Assembly (NCBI GenBank): GCA_019623805.1
Contig: CP053680.1
Location: 992,001-1,056,000 of the forward strand
From: Gammaproteobacteria bacterium (ex Lamellibrachia satsuma)
GTDB taxonomy: Bacteria; Pseudomonadota; Gammaproteobacteria; Chromatiales; Chromatiaceae
Direction of reading: 5' to 3'
Length of the DNA stretch: 64,000 nt
The notes beneath the pieces were generated by a model. It worked only from the letters and a program-made list of their open reading frames with translations, was not told where the DNA came from and ran no database searches. Position 1 is the first letter of the stretch. Each line of letters opens with the position of its first letter. Shown here piece by piece: positions 61,801-64,000 of this stretch. A program made the position numbers and the translations under genes.

Positions 61801-62461
61801 CGAACATCAGGTTATCGAGGAAGACCGCTGAGTCGGCCCGACCGTCACCGACATCCTCCACCCTGAGTTCAAGGGTAAAACTGTCTCCGCTGCCGGCATG
61901 GGCGGAAACATCGGTTACCAGCTTCTGGAAACCGGTCTGTTTATCATAGCCGCTCCAGGGCGCCGGATAGAAAGCACCAAAGGTATCCTGCACCAGCAGG
62001 ATCTCCTCGCCACCGGCAGTCACCAGCAGAAGTTTGACCGTAAAACGGTCGTTGGTTTTGCTCGGTGTGGTTTCGTTGGTGAGGAAGTTATAGTCGAGGC
62101 GCAGGGTGGAAGCATCCACCGGGATGATGAAGTTCTCAATGGTCAAGGTGCTGACGTCTGCATCTGTCGGTTGTGTGCCTGCATCCGGGCTGGTGGTCAT
62201 CAGCACTGCCTGAACGCCTTCGGTGGGCTGCAGTATGCCGATACCGGCCGAGGTAGCCACATCGCCGGTGGTCACTGTGCCGCCCAAGCCTGATTCGAAG
62301 GTTCCATCCGCTGCGCCGATGGCATGGTCAGCGGCCCACAAGGCATTCGAACTCACCCCTGCCTGAAGCCCAAGAAGCAGCGCAAGAGAGAGCGCGCCGG
62401 AACCGATCCTGTCGCGGATTCCGGCGATCATCCCATTAACTGTTCTCGGTCGTTTCATCAT
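49814..62461 (-). CDS. Giant exported PKD/FG-GAP/toroid multidomain protein, copy 2 (4215 aa)
   Basis: A full-length paralogue of the 30111-42989 protein with the same domain order. Signal peptide (LSLALLLGLQAGVSSNALWA), beta-sandwich domain, PKD and Ig-like domains, FG-GAP/VCBS repeats (about 400-880), and PKD/LamG-like/adhesin-like middle. Then the squalene-cyclase-like helical domain (about 2645-2990, GGWRYSWNSSIDNSAAQWGA), a long tandem PKD run, and a C-terminal fibronectin-III domain with CDYC and basic tail TSRGRRR. Aligned segments around the toroid look about three-quarters identical to copy 1. It lacks a short Ser-rich insertion (SSIINGRSSSS) seen in the copy-1 toroid. It begins 12 bp after its RHS gene, the same spacing as copy 1. 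Function is not known. Confidence 0.85.
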   Translation of the reverse strand: MMKRPRTVNGMIAGIRDRIGSGALSLALLLGLQAGVSSNALWAADHAIGAADGTFESGLGGTVTTGDVATSAGIGILQPTEGVQAVLMTTSPDAGTQPTDADVSTLTIENFIIPVDASTLRLDYNFLTNETTPSKTNDRFTVKLLLVTAGGEEILLVQDTFGAFYPAPWSGYDKQTGFQKLVTDVSAHAGSGDSFTLELRVEDVGDGRADSAVFLDNLMFAADGEPLAATTPTYIHVATGTEVVLDGTGSSDSDGTVTQYLWTLQNGFQAIGPVVPYTYPDEGVYQVQLQVTDDGGNTSTQDLTVVVGDLNHAPSIVSTAATTAAENVPYRYQVQVNDPEAVYGDVMSYSLTTAPAGMTVDSATGLISWTPTAADPLKSDVTVRVEDSEGLFDTQSFQVSIGPEIYMVSTTDSAQIYTARSNGDGTFQPLTFMDDFAGSLTRGAVIGDFDHDGDFDFVTGRPSNPSVHLYFYEKDGPRFKSPAYIGAVGDSSQSITSYLMDMVAEDFDNDGQMDFLLNGNNANTWLLRNQGALVIDEQDFFNSGFETGNEGWGGQACRTGIARDDTTANSGTWSMKVSATAVNSCLQLDVNPSSWYLYAGSKVTFAYRIPNGVPTGLFVNVFSHGWISLGGTPNRDSGIYTDLGAVNLIDDDTWRTVTIDLYEVLRPHWPNANQITEFEFWSNSNAGASDHFWFDDFRISYRNMVSGFDITHQPTAGTAGRGMDADDVDGDGNMDFARAHSSGGKVHMHMGDGTAAFTISAEVADPGNDPYGVALADFDGDGTPDLIANNGSSGDPWFFKGNGNGTFQAGISVPSLDANNYSAYGHYDFNNDGNQDVVSVDYTGRKAWFYPGNGDATFGARIEIGTGPTTMLGVAAPAGRVPGQPLSAATGSSDLINEGGSVDFSGAGSFDDGSILSYEWDFGDGGSATGSDVTYTYVDEGDYTVVLTVTDDQGQTDRDSVKVRVLGELPVAVPTGPYVFDEAMALSGRWHGALDARGSSDADTSIARYEWDFDASDGITVDSSNILPRVTYNAPGIYTVTLTVYDEVDQVHSATTTVTVQGGATPVAMFTGPLSLDENQASLAEWSGWYGASGSSDAESIARLDIDWGDGSSSTVAPLADDFSDGNYTADPVWTVNGGTWNAPNEVLQQTSTGAAWRWLQDLNRSYKDFTLEVDFKGVGTTQGYIGIVFHNPNAKGSQNTFLMYSKEEWDFWRFYDWNTGTTLAEGGTGWDPETWYHLRMVVVGDTMQLFVTPEGGVETLQVETTSAAHPMGGIGLLANGQHVMYDNVKVTPHDVAWTQNGQSLDDFAHGFTTTGVQNVTLTATDHAGQTDTSVLNTNVTANAPPVADPGGPYVLTELEAWNGRWDFILDASGSTDDVDVQRYSIDFGDGTSYTTGSGDGGQVGYFQTGTDLYGYDLGDGYPYVIATEDGTQVELIDLATGNIIATNVLNRMQSWSYTSMPAGTYYKVKANKPVTVYQTDFAQHSAFMPSMNGTPVGNEYIFYQDLNLGFYVYAIEDTQVRFLDSAGALVGERNLRAGDYWQTSFAARVYQVVSSGRIAMQTVGGNGYTTVPSFSGSAAGTDFYAAVHNQGTGAFAVFAHQAADLEVFDLDTGASLYTHTLASGEMWFQNGVGLRRLRFASTGNVEVWAGDTEGGTGILNLGDDYSMTTGQGGTEFHLHNLGNGIVIFSPNDGAVVDIDGGAINQTLARDGYLHLAPTDFPSGSGVHHITASKPVVIMTLGGANAFNDLGTYLGGVSTRHLYTTVGQYDVTLTVTDRAGQNHTSVTTVDVQQGNPPVPAIDAPATVDESFASGGDYSVAFDASASTDDSEIILYEWDFGDGGSATGVNPTHIFNLPAGVNEQTFTVTLTVTDRAGQQTSTTFDVLVKTGVPPVADAGGPYELGEAEASYGVWTVSLDGTNSTDDSALFDYEWTFTPETHDFAGTDTDHTRWLRSAGLTQDERVIVTGANNWGNRYIFSKENTKRTGATVFEAQILPVNLSGTQRAMWGLKNTSDSYHYNQMPHAIYFNNGAIAVYEDGAYRGNIGTYTRGVLYDIRITTKQAGGAIYEMKEASATDWTLLYDSAYSTELLLKAGGTINNGTFEFDNAKLPASVLDGPVVSRKYSAPTIDSVTLRVRDNALQAAFDTTTITLETGALPVADPGGPYTVEVGSMLLFNGTASTDDTAIQHYDWTFGDMTGGVVAPGAETADLPYKGKGSITKHFYQQTGTYTASLTVTDNVGQSHTATAAVEVVTGGGPNANFQVLAEPAAGGPPAYFDATTSVDDYGIVEYRWDFDADADRDGDGNFTNDIDAVGPRAYHVYSTATAPSGVTLLGDDFNNGTITGWTTNTFSGVVAEENGLLKLTGDGAWGRTYAFTNDNQARAEGMRFQSLVRENDAIASYMMIGLRSNHATSGHYNQLHHAIYFNNGALHVYEDGSNRGVVGTYVPGTWYEIRIDTKVAGADYFIREHDAANPNPWTPLTTYSSLNRTGSPLRIGMDVWGGSFEIDEAQIEGTGPKVVTLTVEDGAGQTHSTQLEQHVAPNLPPNVITVPWVAQDPIAPHEIYNGKTIRVKGIVRDADAMTFQWDFGDGTSSAVTTITDAHDLSMSHTYPDAPAGTPFVAILKVWDSLGQMGQDNYNVVVKPKTLNTEINVAIDEGLWYLHQEQTRTMAEGYETGYWTSNARASATASSIQSFLINGHLESVDPAEDPYQETVVRGLRQLFRDLGTVDIATQTYGEPDTNGNGIGIETGQNSSGAQPIYQGGQVMDAIASTGTPLARTITGAANINRRSYFDILTDMADQFGWGQTEQGSGGGWRYSWNSSIDNSAAQWGAIGLLAAQDVFGVAIPQWVKDRNLVWITNSYSGVGFGYSGPATTQAGTPSGLVQMVFDELETSDVRWITSERWMRDNWDAQYDINVSNRPIYSYYAMTKAMRLAKPTPVVKFDHDGFDWFSDPAEGLARILIDEQLTTGEFAGIQWITKQLRSAWSVIILSRTLFVQPPVAVAGRDRVWAVDLPLEFDGSDSFHLDPFRSLIRYEWDFDGDGNFDTSSTDPTATHTYPLSQYPEATLPQTITVSLRVTDNNVPALTDTDTLNVVIAIPPHPPVAEIGGPYTCTQGLPCTLDGTGSFDIDPTDFIARFEWELDAVFPFDFDEATGSNPSPVFSNLGTFNVGLRVWDNGVLNDLDGDGELDENERLSDQVFTTVTVVANLAPIADANGPYTVDEGSSIALDGTGSSDPNGDALTYGWDYNNDGAYDDATGPAPVYTGLDDGIYPVELQVSDGLLDNTSGTTVTVNNVAPTADAGADQTVNEGDTVNFTGSFSDPGTADTHTIAWDFGDGNSASGSVTPSHVYAEDGVYTVTLTVTDDDGGVGTASMIVTVENVTPTVDAGADQTITEGDTASFAGSFTDPGTLDTHTTEWNFGDGTTESGTLSPTHTYAEDGTYTVTLTVTDDEGAVGTDSLTVTVNNAAPIVEAGPDQSGVLGDTISLAPATFTDAGVQDTHTATIDWGDGATEPGTLTQGAGSGSVAGSHAHTADGTYTVTVTVTDDEGAVGSDSFQVILASGNAGPTADAGGPYTINEGDTVTLDGSGSSDPDNGPSPLSYAWDLDNDGQYDDATGVTVTLPVQPDNTSFTIGLEVSDGLLTATDTATVRVNNVSPSVDAGADQTANEGDTVNFAGSFTDPGTADTHTTEWNFGDGSSTSGSLNPTHTYADNGVYTVTLTVTDKDGGVGTDTLTVTVGNVAPVVAVPAGQTITEGDTVTLPDATFNDVGTGDTHTATVNWGDGTTASSAVTQGAGGGSVALGSHTYAEDGVYTVTVTVTDDDGAVGSNSLTVTVNNAAPVVEAGPNQSGAPGTAIALAPATFTDLGVQDTHAATIDWGDGTIEPGIVTQGAGSGSVAGSHSYAADGSYTVTVTVTDDEGAFGSDSLQVNLTTANVGPTANAGGPYTINEGVGVTLDGSGSNDPDNGPSPLSYAWDLDNDGQYDDATGVTVTLPIQPDNTSFTVGLQVSDGVLTDVDSATVTVNNVAPTTDAGPDQAIDEGDTASFAGSFTDPGTQDTHSIEWNFGDGSASVSGSLTPTHTYATAGVYTVILTVTDKDGGVGSDTLTVTVQAGAVQTIFNVTARAKPTEVFVMWTPVTGADSYNVYRSTTSGGPYAQIANGYVCDYCSYWDQGLTNGMTYYYVVTSVIGGAESLHSNEASATPQERTSRGRRR
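50110..52600 (-). repeat. Tandem PKD-coding array, copy 2
   Basis: PKD units of about 240-330 bp in tandem, with higher-order repeats (for example 50467-50560 against 51580-51670) and strong similarity to the array at 30430-33480. Confidence 0.85.
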
Positions 62462-62473
62462 TCAAACCGTCCG

Positions 62474-64000
62474 TTAGAAGCTCGGCATAATGCTGAGCAG
62501 AGTATCGGCATTGTCGTCCAGGAAGGTGAACTGGTCGCAGGCCGAACCGATAGTGAAGGCTTCGTAGCCCTCTTTGGCCTTTCTATAACCCTCCTCGAAT
62601 CCATCGACCCAGCCGCTTGCCTGTTCGTAGAAATTGATCACTTCCGCAATCTCGGGCGGCAAGGGCAATGAACCAAACGGGTCACTGAGCATATCCTGGA
62701 TGTCATCGACGACAGTGCGGAATTCAACCTTGAAATCGATCACTTCATTGAGGGTATCTTCGTAGACTTGTGCCGCACGGCGACCGATGGCCTTATAGCC
62801 TGCAGCGATCTGGCCGTGGGCCTGCATCACCAGATGCTCACCACCCGGCATGTTGTTGGCGATCATGTCCAGGCCCATGGTCTGCATCTTGTAGGCCGGT
62901 TCGAGAGTGCAGTAGGCAATCTTTGCCGCTGCAAAGAAGAACTTGACCAGGTTCTTGGTATAGATCGAACGGATGGTGGTCTGGATCGACATGCTGACGC
63001 TGAGCGATACCAGAGTAAAACGGCCTGTCGGATCTGTATAGTTGACCGGGTTGTCGTTGGCGTAGAGGTAACGGTGCAGACTGACCGGGGTCATAGGATC
63101 GCCTACCGCCGGATCGACAGAGACGAAACGTCCGTTAACAGGATCATAGTAACGCTTACGCAGATAATAGAACCCGGAGTTGGGATCAAACTGCTCACCG
63201 GCAAAGCGATAGTTATTCTGGGTGGTTCCGGTGGAGGCGATCTCGTTGCCGTAGGCATCGAAGGTGTAGGTATCGGTGACTGCCTCACCCGCACCCGTCA
63301 GGGTTCGGATGCTACCGAGACCATCCGGATGGTATTGGCTCAGGGCAGTACCGCGCCGCTGGGTCAGAAGTTCCAGGCCATAGGTGTATTCCGATAGCAC
63401 CGCTCCCGTATCGCTCTGTTCCTCGATGACCTGCACCAGTCCGGTATTGCTTCGAATATCGGTCAGGAAACGTTGTGTTCCCGATGTATCAGTACGACCA
63501 ACACGGAAATCATCGGCATCGTATTCATAAGTCGTTACCGCGCCACCCGGTGCTGTGGTCGACACCATGCTGTTACCGGCATCGTAGCCAAAGAGTGTTG
63601 CAGCAGCACCCACCGTAATACTGATCAGGTTGCCGTTATCGTCATAGACATAGGCGCCCGTGCCATCACTGACGATGCGGTCGTTGACATCATAGGTATA
63701 GCTCGTGAGCGTGCCATCCTTGTCCATCGAGGTACGGTTGCCCACGGCATCGTATGCATACTGGGTGTCGTAGGCGTTGCCACCGGTGCGCGTCTCCCGC
63801 AACAGTCGGGCATTATCATCATAGAGGTAGACCACGTTGTTACCCAAGGGCAGCTCATCCATGCGGGTACGCAGGCCGTTGGTATCCAATGTATAGATAT
63901 GCTGACTGATAACGCTGTCATCACTGCGTTTGTGTACCACCCCGGTCAACTGATTGCGGTTGTTGTAACCGTATTCAGTGTAGGTACCGTTAGCCCGCTC
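62474..64000 (-). CDS. RHS/YD-repeat protein, copy 2 (partial, C-terminal 508 aa)
   Basis: The frame is open to the right edge, so the N-terminus lies outside. YD repeats (YAYDAVGNRTSMD, YEYDADDFRVGRT) lead into the RHS core end YYDPVNGRFVSVDP and DPTGR. The ~178-residue tail that follows (RFTLVSLSVSMS... to LLSIMPSF) is unlike the tail of copy 1. It has a hydrophobic patch (LVKFFFAAAKIAY) and a helical region. Variable tails after DPxGR are typical of polymorphic RHS proteins. The stop is 12 bp before the giant PKD gene. Confidence 0.85.
   Translation of the reverse strand, partial: ERANGTYTEYGYNNRNQLTGVVHKRSDDSVISQHIYTLDTNGLRTRMDELPLGNNVVYLYDDNARLLRETRTGGNAYDTQYAYDAVGNRTSMDKDGTLTSYTYDVNDRIVSDGTGAYVYDDNGNLISITVGAAATLFGYDAGNSMVSTTAPGGAVTTYEYDADDFRVGRTDTSGTQRFLTDIRSNTGLVQVIEEQSDTGAVLSEYTYGLELLTQRRGTALSQYHPDGLGSIRTLTGAGEAVTDTYTFDAYGNEIASTGTTQNNYRFAGEQFDPNSGFYYLRKRYYDPVNGRFVSVDPAVGDPMTPVSLHRYLYANDNPVNYTDPTGRFTLVSLSVSMSIQTTIRSIYTKNLVKFFFAAAKIAYCTLEPAYKMQTMGLDMIANNMPGGEHLVMQAHGQIAAGYKAIGRRAAQVYEDTLNEVIDFKVEFRTVVDDIQDMLSDPFGSLPLPPEIAEVINFYEQASGWVDGFEEGYRKAKEGYEAFTIGSACDQFTFLDDNADTLLSIMPSF

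Overview
The window looks like chromosomal DNA of a sulfur-oxidising gammaproteobacterium, probably Chromatiales-like and related to free-living or symbiotic purple-sulfur-type oxidisers. The reasons are a complete oxidative-type dsr cluster in the order dsrABEFHCMKLJOP-N, with dsrEFH and dsrL (the marks of sulfur oxidisers rather than sulfate reducers), plus soxYZ beside a damaged soxX, bioA, bepA and an LpxL-type acyltransferase. No rRNA, tRNA, CRISPR array, integrase or transposase was seen.

Region 1 (1-11428, minus strand) is the reverse-Dsr pathway. It holds siroheme sulfite reductase (DsrAB), the sulfur-trafficking proteins DsrEFH and DsrC, the membrane complex DsrMKJOP, the NADH-linked oxidoreductase DsrL, and the start of dsrN (siroheme amidation). 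A strong intrinsic terminator lies between dsrP and dsrN. Hairpins lie in the dsrA-dsrB and dsrC-dsrM gaps, which suggests that expression is tuned gene by gene within the operon.

Region 2 (11429-19114) starts with a ~0.5 kb divergent intergenic region. It then carries a little-described set: a 58-aa ORF, a 236-aa unknown protein, an orphan Cas6/Cmx6-like protein, and a DsrC paralogue with no cysteines at all (RspA-type). Next come a degenerate receiver-like protein, a small unknown protein and a 347-aa unknown protein. The set ends with a three-gene unit: an unknown 206-aa protein, a MoxR-type AAA+ ATPase, and a protein joining an HExxH metallopeptidase-like domain to a von Willebrand factor A domain.

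Region 3 (19115-29918) is mixed housekeeping and envelope function: BepA-like periplasmic protease with TPRs, soxX (frame-disrupted)-soxY-soxZ, bioA, a MASE3-GGDEF diguanylate cyclase, a translationally coupled VWA protein and Glu-Pro-repeat membrane protein, an LpxL-family acyltransferase, and a rhodanese.

Region 4 (30111-64000, minus strand) is more than half of the window and holds only four genes. These are two copies of a two-gene module, an RHS/YD-repeat protein followed 12 bp later by a >4200-aa exported multidomain protein. The giant proteins combine FG-GAP/VCBS repeats, many PKD domains, LamG-like domains, a squalene-cyclase-like alpha/alpha-toroid domain and a C-terminal fibronectin-III domain with a CxxC motif. 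The duplicated RHS-PKD module and the Cas6-like/cysteine-less-DsrC block are the best candidates for undescribed systems.
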